Shown here piece by piece: positions 1 through 5,971 of a DNA stretch of 10,033 bases. A program made the translations under genes and the position numbers. The notes beneath the pieces are model-generated. The model saw nothing but the letters and a program-made list of their open reading frames with translations, was not told the DNA's origin and ran no database searches. Origin of the DNA: Actinomycetota bacterium (GTDB lineage Bacteria; Actinomycetota; Geothermincolia; Fen-727; JAQURN01); contig JAQURN010000037.1 of the NCBI GenBank assembly GCA_028715585.1, positions 1-10,033 on the forward strand. Reading direction: 5' to 3'. The stretch's first letter is position 1. Each line of letters begins with the position of its first letter.

Positions 1-20
1 ATTTTCCTGTTCTTCATGAG

Positions 21-302
21 CTACTGGAACTTCCTTGTGATTCCCGTCTTCTGGATGAAATCATCAGCTACCTCTCCATTCACCGTCAGCTTGTCCTCCA
101 TGAAACTCAAATCCAGGGCTCCACCCTCTGGTATCATGGACATGAGGGACTGATAAACGTTTTCGACGGCTCTTTTAACGGTCGGGCTCTCGGGAGGGTA
201 AAGTAAAACGGTTCGGCAACCTGTGTAGAGATACTGGATTAGGTCAAGCACGTCAGAAGAAATTTCCTCAAGTAATTTTCGCGAAATCTCCTCATCCGCC
301 AA
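21..302 (-). CDS. Hypothetical protein, conserved N-terminal domain type; possibly truncated
   Basis: Encodes 93 residues starting at a TTG codon. A strong Shine-Dalgarno (GAGGTGA) lies 5 nt upstream of the TTG, which supports this start. The N-terminus is predicted helical (LLEEISSDVLDLIQYL). It is followed by the pattern LLYPPESPTVKRAVENVY and then a strand-rich part, LDLSFMEDKLTVNGE. This resembles the 'LYPP-x-HP' type N-terminal domain found in front of HEAT-repeat or HD-type signalling proteins in several bacterial phyla; that comparison is from memory. No catalytic motif is visible. The ORF ends at a TAG, but the same frame continues to the window edge as LMKNRK, which is what a longer family member could contain here. 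The gene may therefore be interrupted, or it may be a genuine short protein. It lies leftward of the ferredoxin with its own possible promoter. Function is unknown. Confidence 0.55.
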   Translation of the reverse strand: MADEEISRKLLEEISSDVLDLIQYLYTGCRTVLLYPPESPTVKRAVENVYQSLMSMIPEGGALDLSFMEDKLTVNGEVADDFIQKTGITRKFQ

Positions 303-374
303 CTAGGTCACCTCGCAAAATCTTCAAGCCTCGGCTCTGCCACAAAAGCCAAAGACAAGCTAAATCTTAAAGTC

Positions 375-405
375 ATTATACCCCACACAACCACTCCTTT
401 GCCAA
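375..405 (-). promoter_or_regulatory. Candidate sigma-70-type promoter for the 93-codon gene
   Basis: On the minus strand a perfect -10 box TATAAT (375-380) lies downstream of TTGGCA (400-405), which matches the -35 consensus at five of six positions. The 19-nt spacing is longer than optimal, so the call is moderate. The implied start near 368 leaves a leader of about 65 nt ahead of the Shine-Dalgarno and TTG start at 302. Apart from this promoter and the leader, I see nothing gene-like between 303 and 460. Confidence 0.45.
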
Positions 406-460
406 GTAATGTGCTAGTTCATTGCACCATGAACAGGAATTACACTGGCTTATCGGAAAG

Positions 461-557
461 TCAACCCCTAGCTCGCATTTCATTCGCCAGCAAGACACCC
501 ACTGTGCTTTTACCGCTTCCACCTTTACCACAGGCCGATATTTTTACCTTGTGTCAT
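461..557 (-). pseudogene. Relic of a MinD/CooC-type P-loop ATPase (N-terminal fragment)
   Basis: Directly downstream of the ferredoxin, the minus strand encodes KISACGKGGSGKSTVGVLL followed by ANEMRARG and then a TGA stop at 461-463. The motif GKGGSGKST is the deviant Walker A of the MinD/Mrp/CooC family. The preceding beta strand (KIS) and the following helix (VGVLLANEMRARG) are exactly what those proteins have at their N-terminus. An ATG at 555-557, 10 nt after the ferredoxin stop, is out of frame with the motif. Removing one A from the A5 run at 541-545 would fuse it into MTQGKISACGKGG without a stop. After RARG, no frame restores the expected 'VLVVDxD' continuation. What is seen is therefore a frameshifted and truncated gene start. 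Family members often sit beside ferredoxin-like proteins, so the pair may once have worked together. The fragment is too short for an ordinary ORF call. Confidence 0.7.
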
Positions 558-567
558 CTTTGCTTGT

Positions 568-780
568 TTACATACTTACTATTTCCACTGCCTTCAGGGG
601 GCAAGCCCGAACACAGTCACCGCAACCCTTGCAAAGAGATGGATCTGCCATAGGTGCCTCGTAGGGGGCCTCCTGCTTGAGCAACTTACGCGTGCACGCC
701 AAGGCGGCAACACAAATGCCGCTCTCGCACGTGTCTGGATGGCATTTCTTGTAATCTACTAATGCTATCTTGCTTGGCAT
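568..780 (-). CDS. Small 4Fe-4S dicluster ferredoxin (RLI/ABCE1 N-domain-like)
   Basis: A 70-residue soluble protein. The C-terminal half carries a classical [4Fe-4S] motif, C50-x2-C53-x2-C56-x3-C60-P. The N-terminal half has C13-x4-C18-x4-C23-x5-C29 following an 'ALVDYKKCHPDTC' stretch. This resembles the iron-sulfur N-terminal domain of RNase L inhibitor/ABCE1 proteins and related stand-alone ferredoxins. It probably binds two [4Fe-4S] clusters and transfers electrons, but the partner is unknown. The ATG start at 780 fits the family length, although the upstream Shine-Dalgarno (GGTAGTG) is weak. The next gene downstream on the same strand is the relic of a MinD/CooC-type ATPase, a class often encoded beside ferredoxins, so the pair may be a decayed two-gene unit. 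I see no convincing promoter just upstream; imperfect repeats at 785-799 and 839-853 may be regulatory. Confidence 0.85.
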   Translation of the reverse strand: MPSKIALVDYKKCHPDTCESGICVAALACTRKLLKQEAPYEAPMADPSLCKGCGDCVRACPLKAVEIVSM

Positions 781-784
781 ATGA

Positions 785-853
785 CTTTCACTACCATTGT
801 ATCAATCTCGTTACCATCGCCCGATTAGATAGCCTCAACTTCACTCACCATTG
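785..853. repeat. Imperfect direct repeat upstream of the ferredoxin gene
   Basis: On the plus strand, CTTTCACTACCATTG (785-799) and CTTCACTCACCATTG (839-853) share the core TTCACT(C)ACCATTG with a one-base slip. They are spaced 54 nt apart, just upstream of the ferredoxin start. They could be operator half-sites or chance. Confidence 0.35.
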
Positions 854-869
854 CTATATCGCAGAGAAT

Positions 870-985
870 ATGGGCTCGGTCGCTTGCGCGACCTCTACCC
901 CCCTAACTTAGATTGCTGGGGGGATACTCCCCCCGCAAGGAAAATAAGCCCCCCTGGGTTCGAATCCCGCGGAAAGTATAGAAAA
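870..985. other. Structured G/C-tract element downstream of tRNA-Ala, no gene
   Basis: This stretch contains no credible coding region. It holds two strong hairpins. One is at 878-893: a 6-bp GGTCGC stem whose minus-strand loop is GCAA, a GNRA tetraloop. The other is at 913-938: TTGC plus GGGGGGA pairing with TCCCCCC plus GCAA, with one bulged base. There are C6 tracts at 898-903, 929-934 and 949-954 and a single G6 tract at 918-923 on the plus strand, so alternative pairings compete. Positions 956-970 repeat the tRNA T-arm in inverted orientation. Neither hairpin is followed by a T-run, so they do not look like intrinsic terminators. It may be a structured RNA, a dispersed intergenic repeat or a recombination relic. 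Confidence 0.5.
956..970 (+). repeat. Inverted copy of the tRNA T-arm
   Basis: Fifteen bases, GGGTTCGAATCCCGC, are identical to the T-arm of the adjacent minus-strand tRNA-Ala (plus coordinates 1003-1017) but on the opposite strand. I could not build an acceptor stem, D-arm or anticodon arm around it, so it is not an intact tRNA. It may be a tRNA fragment or part of a repeat element. Confidence 0.7.
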
Positions 986-991
986 AGGAAA

Positions 992-1066
992 TGGTGGAGC
1001 TGGCGGGATTCGAACCCGCGACCTCTTCCCTGCCAAGGAAGCGCGCTCCCCCTGCGCTACAGCCCC
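992..1066 (-). tRNA. tRNA-Ala (anticodon GGC)
   Basis: The minus strand folds as a complete cloverleaf. The 7-bp acceptor stem is GGGGCTG paired with CAGCTCC, and it includes the G3-U70 wobble that is the alanine identity element. The D-arm is GCGC/GCGC. The anticodon arm is CTTCC-TTGGCAG-GGAAG with anticodon GGC, reading GCC codons. The T-arm is GCGGG-TTCGAAT-CCCGC and the discriminator is A. The CCA end is encoded (992-994). It lies 62 nt downstream of rsfS on the same strand with no clear promoter of its own, so it may be processed from the long operon transcript. Confidence 0.95.
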
Positions 1067-1128
1067 ATCATGAGTGAAATTTTATTTTTGACGAAATTTA
1101 TGATACCTCAAATTCGCTTCATCCAGCT

Positions 1129-1479
1129 TCAACTTTTTCTCCACTCCACAAATGGAACATCCTGCCAGAGATGCTCTAGGTTATAAAATGACCTCGCCTC
1201 GTCGAGAAAAACGTGGACTACAAAATCCATGTAGTCCAGAATAATCCAGCGCCCATCTCGCTCTCCCTCTCTGCTCACTGGATGCAAACCCTTCTCGCCC
1301 AATTTTTCCTCAATCCTCTCCTGAATTCGCCTCGTCTGCCTTTGCGTCTTCCCGCTCGTTATCACAAAGTAGTCGGTGATACCAAGCGCTTCCCTCATAT
1401 CCATAATCCTGATGTCTAGCGCCTTTTTTTCATCTGCCGCTCTTGCCGCATCTACAGCATAAAGGAGAGATTCAATCAA
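1129..1479 (-). CDS. rsfS: Ribosome silencing factor RsfS
   Basis: A 116-residue protein of the RsfS/Iojap family, which binds ribosomal protein L14 on the 50S subunit and blocks subunit joining when nutrients are scarce. Length and motifs fit the family throughout: the N-terminal helix, ITDYFVITSGKTQRQTRRI in the middle, then GRWIILDYMDFVVHVFLDEAR and a C-terminal FYNLEHLW. The start is a TTG with a good Shine-Dalgarno (GGAGGG) 9 nt upstream, and no in-frame ATG occurs before the conserved helix. It follows the LCP/LytR_C gene by 46 nt and precedes tRNA-Ala. Linkage of nadD and rsfS is common in bacteria, and a LytR_C gene between them is familiar from Actinomycetota. Confidence 0.95.
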   Translation of the reverse strand: MIESLLYAVDAARAADEKKALDIRIMDMREALGITDYFVITSGKTQRQTRRIQERIEEKLGEKGLHPVSREGERDGRWIILDYMDFVVHVFLDEARSFYNLEHLWQDVPFVEWRKS

Positions 1480-1525
1480 ATCTTAAAACCCTCCACAGGA
1501 AGCAGGGAGCAGTATTATACCTCCA

Positions 1526-2866
1526 CTATTTATCCGCATAATCCCTTCCCACGAAAATCGTTATATCAAACAAATCCGTGCTTCTGGGTCTAGATTCGAC
1601 GCGGCCAACTTCGAGCTTTTCCCTAATCTTCTCTGCCTTTTTCACATTAGATGCTTTCCCTTCGTAAACAACTATTACGGTCTCGAGATGATTGAAATTG
1701 TCGGCATTGCCACTCCTTACCACGTAAAATTCTCCCAAGGGCAACTTTTTAGCCACCTCGAATCCGATTCCTGGAACACCGCAGCCGTTTAATATCTCAA
1801 CTCGGGCACGATTGGCGTTTATCTGAGAGGATTCTATTTTTAAGTGCTTCTTCTCGAAATCATCGATGTTCTTCTCGTTAATCACGTAGTAAGTCTTCTT
1901 TTCAAAAGTGTGTTCCTTCAGAGGAATTTTACTCTGCTCGAATTTCTCAGCTGGAAGAGAAAAAAACGCTTTCCAGAGCCCGGCAATTTTTTTGCTAGAG
2001 GAATCTGTTTTGGCTAGTTCGACCAAATCTTTGGTCACGGAAAGAATCTCGCGAGAAGCTTCTCTGGATTTTTCCAGGAATTGGGGGGCAAAGTCCATCT
2101 GTCTGTCTATCTGCTCGAGCTCTTTACCCTCCGAACAGTAGGTAAGATATGCCGCAAGCTTGCGGCTGGATATCGATTGCTCACCGGGCTTGAGTTTTAC
2201 TTCCGTATCCAGGCTATTATCCTTAAAAGACATTTTAGAAGGCACCTTGACTGAATATTGAGGAGATATCTTGGAAAGAAGAATATTCAGCTCTCCGTCG
2301 GTAAGCAGAAGGTAGCCATCTATGTCGATTCCCAGAAGGTTCTCGGTGGCAATAAGCGCCGCGTCCATCTCCCCACCTGAAAGGTTTACAAGGTTGCAAA
2401 TCTCATTTTCGCCCAGCCCGGGCACGTTGACCCTCAGGATACTCGGAAAATAGATGACGCTCCCTTCCTTTTTATCCGCATCATAGGTAGCAAGGAGAAG
2501 GGTACTGAGAATAGCTGTATGTTGAGATCTCTTGGTCACCCCAACAAGAAAACTCGCGCTTCTCTTCCCCTTTGCCAAGAAATCTTTTTCGTCTATTCCT
2601 TCTCCTCCCCTACTTTGCCAGGCAGACCTTATTTTTCTCCCAACCCAACTAAAAGCCTCGCCAGTCTTGTTCCAAGCCACATCCGCAGGGGAAATTCTCA
2701 AAACTCCCCCGAGGATTACAAATAAAAGCAGAAGTAGGAGAACCGCGCCAATCCATCCCCACCTCTTCCACTTTCTTTTCTTTTTCTCGAGCGTTCTCTT
2801 GGTTCTGTAACCTACATAGTCTTCTGGCATCTCGCGCTCCAGAGCTCTTTGCTCACGATTTACCAT
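1526..2866 (-). CDS. Membrane-anchored LCP-like protein with C-terminal LytR_C domain
   Basis: About 446 residues. A basic cytoplasmic N-terminus (KKKRKWKR) precedes one transmembrane helix at about residues 37-57 (WIGAVLLLLLLFVILGGV), placing the rest outside the membrane. A LytR-CpsA-Psr-like region follows at about residues 105-220, recognisable by FLVGV, an ILSTLLLATYDADKKEGSVIYFP segment and ATENLLGIDIDGYLLL. The C-terminal 90 residues are a LytR_C domain (ARVEILNGCGVPGIGFEVAKKL and HLETVIVVYEG). Active LCP enzymes attach polymers to peptidoglycan using conserved Arg and Asp residues (R-x-DTMM and PRD). Here those positions read AILSTLLLA and FPSILR, so catalytic activity is doubtful. 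Start: an ATG at 2864-2866 or a TTG two codons earlier (2872); neither has a good Shine-Dalgarno. The gene begins 28 nt after the nadD stop codon and is probably co-transcribed with it. Confidence 0.8.
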   Translation of the reverse strand: MVNREQRALEREMPEDYVGYRTKRTLEKKKRKWKRWGWIGAVLLLLLLFVILGGVLRISPADVAWNKTGEAFSWVGRKIRSAWQSRGGEGIDEKDFLAKGKRSASFLVGVTKRSQHTAILSTLLLATYDADKKEGSVIYFPSILRVNVPGLGENEICNLVNLSGGEMDAALIATENLLGIDIDGYLLLTDGELNILLSKISPQYSVKVPSKMSFKDNSLDTEVKLKPGEQSISSRKLAAYLTYCSEGKELEQIDRQMDFAPQFLEKSREASREILSVTKDLVELAKTDSSSKKIAGLWKAFFSLPAEKFEQSKIPLKEHTFEKKTYYVINEKNIDDFEKKHLKIESSQINANRARVEILNGCGVPGIGFEVAKKLPLGEFYVVRSGNADNFNHLETVIVVYEGKASNVKKAEKIREKLEVGRVESRPRSTDLFDITIFVGRDYADK

Positions 2867-2894
2867 CCCCAAGATACTTCACGTAAATGTTGCC

Positions 2895-3527
2895 TTAACC
2901 TTCTTCTAGATATAGTCCTTTCTCGCGGATATATCTCCATACCGCATCGATTACAAGATAGCGAAATGGCTTACCTTCCCTCACCCGCGCACGGATTTGG
3001 GTAGAAGATATCGCAAGCGCGGGTATCTCCATCATATGCACAAAGTTCATCGCGAGACGGCCCTTACTGTTGAACTTGGGCAAAGCCGCCTCGAGCTTAG
3101 TAAGGGAATAACCAGGTCTAGTAGCAGCAATGAACCTGCTCTCCGAAAAGAGCTCCGTCGGATTCTTCCATGTCATTATCTCCAGGATGGCATCAGCGCC
3201 TGTTATGAAAAAGAGTTCCGTATCCTTTCCATACATCCTGTGAATCTCTCTGAGCGTCTCGATGGTATATGAAGGTCCCTCTCTTTCCATCTCGATGCGT
3301 GAAACTGAGAAGTTTGGATTTCCCTCGATTGAAAGCTCAATCATATTGCACCTATCCGTGGCAAGAGAATAAGCGTCCTCCCTCTTGTGAGGAGGGTGAG
3401 CGGATGGAACAAACAATATCTTATCGAGGGAAAACTGATACTTAGCTTCCTCCGCGGTCACCAGGTGCCCTATATGGATGGGATCAAAGGTTCCCCCCAT
3501 AATCCCCAGCCTAAGATTGTTGTCCAT
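2895..3527 (-). CDS. nadD: Nicotinate-nucleotide adenylyltransferase
   Basis: Transfers AMP from ATP to nicotinate mononucleotide, giving deamido-NAD, in the cytoplasmic NAD biosynthesis pathway. The nucleotidyltransferase signature GGTFDPIHIGH is at residues 11-21, KILFVPSAHPPHK follows, and the C-terminal ISSTQIR motif is at residues 173-179. The 210-residue length is normal. I chose the ATG at 3527 because a purine-rich Shine-Dalgarno (GAGGGAGAG) precedes it and the product begins just before the first conserved strand. An upstream in-frame ATG at 3581 would add 18 atypical residues. The chosen start overlaps the pheT 3' end by 17 nt, which suggests translational coupling. Confidence 0.95.
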   Translation of the reverse strand: MDNNLRLGIMGGTFDPIHIGHLVTAEEAKYQFSLDKILFVPSAHPPHKREDAYSLATDRCNMIELSIEGNPNFSVSRIEMEREGPSYTIETLREIHRMYGKDTELFFITGADAILEIMTWKNPTELFSESRFIAATRPGYSLTKLEAALPKFNSKGRLAMNFVHMMEIPALAISSTQIRARVREGKPFRYLVIDAVWRYIREKGLYLEEG

Positions 3528-5946
3528 TAGGTTGTTCTCTCCCTCGAATCGTTGCTCCAAGAGCCTTTCCCGCGTTTTCAATAATCAAATCGAGTTGAGA
3601 GTTTACTTCCTCGTCAGTGAGCGTCCGCTCAGGAGAACTAAACTGGAGAGAATACGCCAAGCTCTTCTTGCCTGGAGGAAGTTGAGGACCTTTGTAAACA
3701 TCGAAGAGTTCTACTCGGAAAAGAATATCTCCTCCGCTTCTTCTGATTTCATCCTCCAGTCTAGCGGATTGAAGGTCGTCATCGACCACAAAGGCGACAT
3801 CCACCTTCACGGATGGATAACGGCTGAATGGCTTGAATTGAGCTTCCTCATTAGCAGCATCAAGAAGTTCTTCGAGCAATAGTTCGCAAGCATAGAAATC
3901 TCCAGACAAACCGAAGCCAGAAACTACTTCGGGAAGCAGCTGGCAAAGATAGCCAGCTAATTTCCCTTCCAAGAAAACACCTGTGGAGCGTCCTGGAATT
4001 GCATATGGAAGTGAGAAGGAATCAAAAGAAGGGGGCACCGTTCCTATTCCCTCAATCAGGTTCTCGACCATGCCCTTTAGGTCATAGAAATCAAATTTTC
4101 TTTCCTGCTCCAGCCAAGACAAAGGCTCCCTTCTGCCGTGAAGAAGAATTCCAACCTGGGGAATCTCAAGAGGATGTTCCTGTTCACCTCGAGAAAAGAA
4201 AACTCTTCCCTTTTCAAAAATAGCAAGATCATCGTTTCCCCTCCTCATGTTGGCAAGTGAAACCCTCATCAACCCCGGCAACATGGTGGTTCTCATGAGC
4301 TCCCCTGTTTCGGCAAGCGGATTGAGAATTGCTACGCAATCTCTCAACCTATCACCCGGTGGAATCAAAAGGAGGTCGAGGTCTCGAGACAAAATGAAAC
4401 TATAAGCCACGACTCCGCTGAGCCCCTCAGAAATGAGGAGCTCGGTGACCTTGTTTTCCAGCTTCTGTCGCTTAGTCAATCCGCTTTTTGCGCCCCCCCC
4501 TCCTGGGATGAAGGAGGGTATCCGGCCATAGCCATAAATCCTTGCTATCTCCTCAACCAAGTCAACTTCCCTCTCGAGATCGACTCTAAAAGTAGGAATC
4601 TCAACGTGTAAGACGTTCCCATTCCTTCTAACCTTCAGCTCAATTGGCTCCAGGAGCTTTTGTATCTCCTCCCCAGATATATCTAAACCAAGTAGGCGAC
4701 CTACGGTTTCGGTTCTGAGTTCTATCTCGACTGGGAATATTGGCCGTGTGGAAATGTCAATCTCTCCATGGGCTACTTCTCCACCAGCAACTTCTTTTAT
4801 CAAAGCCGCGGCGCGCCTCGCCGCGAGAACCGTTCCCAAAGGATCGGTCCCTCTCTCGAACCTGCTTGACGCGTCAGTCCGCATGCCAAGCCTCTTAGAG
4901 GCAGTTAGAATATCTACTGAGTTGAAATGCGCTGCTTCTAGAAGAACGTCTGTGGTAGCGTCTGTTACCTGGGTTCCCTCCCCTCCCATAATGCCCGCGA
5001 GGGCAATAGGCTCATCGAAATCGGCAATTACAAGGAACTTCTCGTTGAGCTGCCTTTCAACTCCATCAAGCGTCATGAGCTGTTCCCCTGGGCGAGCATT
5101 CCTGACGATTATTGTTTTCCGAGCCACCTTGTTCAAATCAAACGCATGAAGTGGTTGGCCAAGTTCCATCATCACATAGTTGGTAACATCCACCACGTTG
5201 TTCACAGAACGCAGTCCGACAGCATGAAGCCTCCTCTGCATCCACGCCGGGGATGGACCAACCCGCACGCCGGTAATCACCTTGGCAGTATATCTATCGC
5301 AACCTTCGAGATTTTCGACTTCGACTTTTGCAAGCCTCTCTGCCGGCTCGCTACTTTCCGCTACCTCGCACCGCGGCGCGGAAAGTTTTTTGCCGGTCAA
5401 CGCAGCAATCTCTCTAGCCACGCCAAGCATAGACATGCAATCAGGCCTGTTGGGAGTGATCTCGAGCTCGAAAACTACATCATCTAGGGAAAGATAATTG
5501 CGTAAATCTTCTCCTGGAGGGGCGTCGTGCGGCAACTCCAATATTCCCGACTGGTCGTCACTTATTCCCAGCTCGGCTCCACTCAAGAGCATCCCCCAGC
5601 TCTCGATGCCTCTTATTACACGCTTTTCCAATTTTTCTTTTCCGATGGAAGGAAACGTAGCACCGGGTAATGCTAGGGCAACTTTCATTCCAACCTCTAG
5701 ATTTGGAGCGCCGCATACTATCTTCTTCTCCTCTTTGCCGTCCCACGTAACCGCGATGCGGAGTCGGTCGGAGGAAGGGTGATTCTCTACTCGCTTCACC
5801 TCCCCTACGATAACACCGCTCACTCCACTGGCAAGTTCTTCTATTCTCTCCACCGAAGTTCCAGACATTGAAAGAATGTCCGCGAGCTTGGAGGGAGAAG
5901 GCGTAATATCAACATAATCTCTAAGCCATTCAAGTGATACTCTCAT
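3511..5946 (-). CDS. pheT: Phenylalanyl-tRNA synthetase beta subunit
   Basis: An 811-residue beta subunit of the alpha2-beta2 enzyme that charges tRNA-Phe. The domains are complete and in the usual order. The N-terminal helix is MRVSLEWLRDYVDI. A tRNA-binding OB domain lies at about 40-150 (VIVGEVKRVENHPSSDRLRI, VCGAPN). The B3/B4 editing domain follows at about 210-380 (LRSVNNVVDVTNYVMMELGQ, AGIMGGEGT). Next are the B5 domain at about 405-475, a catalytic-like core (VDLVEEIARIYGYGRIPS), and a C-terminal ferredoxin-fold anticodon-binding domain at about 715-805 (FSRYPSVKVDVAFVV to LTDEEVN). The ATG start has a Shine-Dalgarno (AAGGGA) 7 nt upstream. It lies 25 nt after pheS. A G8 homopolymer on the coding strand (4493-4500) encodes a glycine run, and the frame is intact there. 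Confidence 0.97.
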   Translation of the reverse strand: MRVSLEWLRDYVDITPSPSKLADILSMSGTSVERIEELASGVSGVIVGEVKRVENHPSSDRLRIAVTWDGKEEKKIVCGAPNLEVGMKVALALPGATFPSIGKEKLEKRVIRGIESWGMLLSGAELGISDDQSGILELPHDAPPGEDLRNYLSLDDVVFELEITPNRPDCMSMLGVAREIAALTGKKLSAPRCEVAESSEPAERLAKVEVENLEGCDRYTAKVITGVRVGPSPAWMQRRLHAVGLRSVNNVVDVTNYVMMELGQPLHAFDLNKVARKTIIVRNARPGEQLMTLDGVERQLNEKFLVIADFDEPIALAGIMGGEGTQVTDATTDVLLEAAHFNSVDILTASKRLGMRTDASSRFERGTDPLGTVLAARRAAALIKEVAGGEVAHGEIDISTRPIFPVEIELRTETVGRLLGLDISGEEIQKLLEPIELKVRRNGNVLHVEIPTFRVDLEREVDLVEEIARIYGYGRIPSFIPGGGGAKSGLTKRQKLENKVTELLISEGLSGVVAYSFILSRDLDLLLIPPGDRLRDCVAILNPLAETGELMRTTMLPGLMRVSLANMRRGNDDLAIFEKGRVFFSRGEQEHPLEIPQVGILLHGRREPLSWLEQERKFDFYDLKGMVENLIEGIGTVPPSFDSFSLPYAIPGRSTGVFLEGKLAGYLCQLLPEVVSGFGLSGDFYACELLLEELLDAANEEAQFKPFSRYPSVKVDVAFVVDDDLQSARLEDEIRRSGGDILFRVELFDVYKGPQLPPGKKSLAYSLQFSSPERTLTDEEVNSQLDLIIENAGKALGATIRGREQPNGQQS

Positions 5947-5971
5947 CTAAAAATCCCTTCTGGGAAGCACT

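Noticed and set aside
878..938. The hairpins as intrinsic terminators of the tRNA or operon transcript
   Set aside because: Neither stem is followed by a T-rich tract on either strand.
956..985. A second complete tRNA on the plus strand
   Set aside because: Only the T-arm can be recognised. No matching acceptor stem, D-arm, anticodon arm or CCA end can be assembled.
851..1186. Plus-strand ORF of 111 codons spanning the tRNA region
   Set aside because: It reads antisense through tRNA-Ala. Its WRDSNPRPLPCQGSALPLRY stretch is the well-known false protein produced by translating a tRNA gene on the wrong strand. No Shine-Dalgarno or family match supports it.
3528..3581. Longer nadD start at 3581
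   Set aside because: It would add 18 residues not typical of NadD and deepen the overlap with pheT. The ATG at 3527 has a good Shine-Dalgarno and fits the family N-terminus.
4493..4500. G8 tract in pheT as a phase-variation site or frameshift
   Set aside because: The frame is intact through a glycine-rich loop and the protein is full length. Phase variation of an essential synthetase is implausible.
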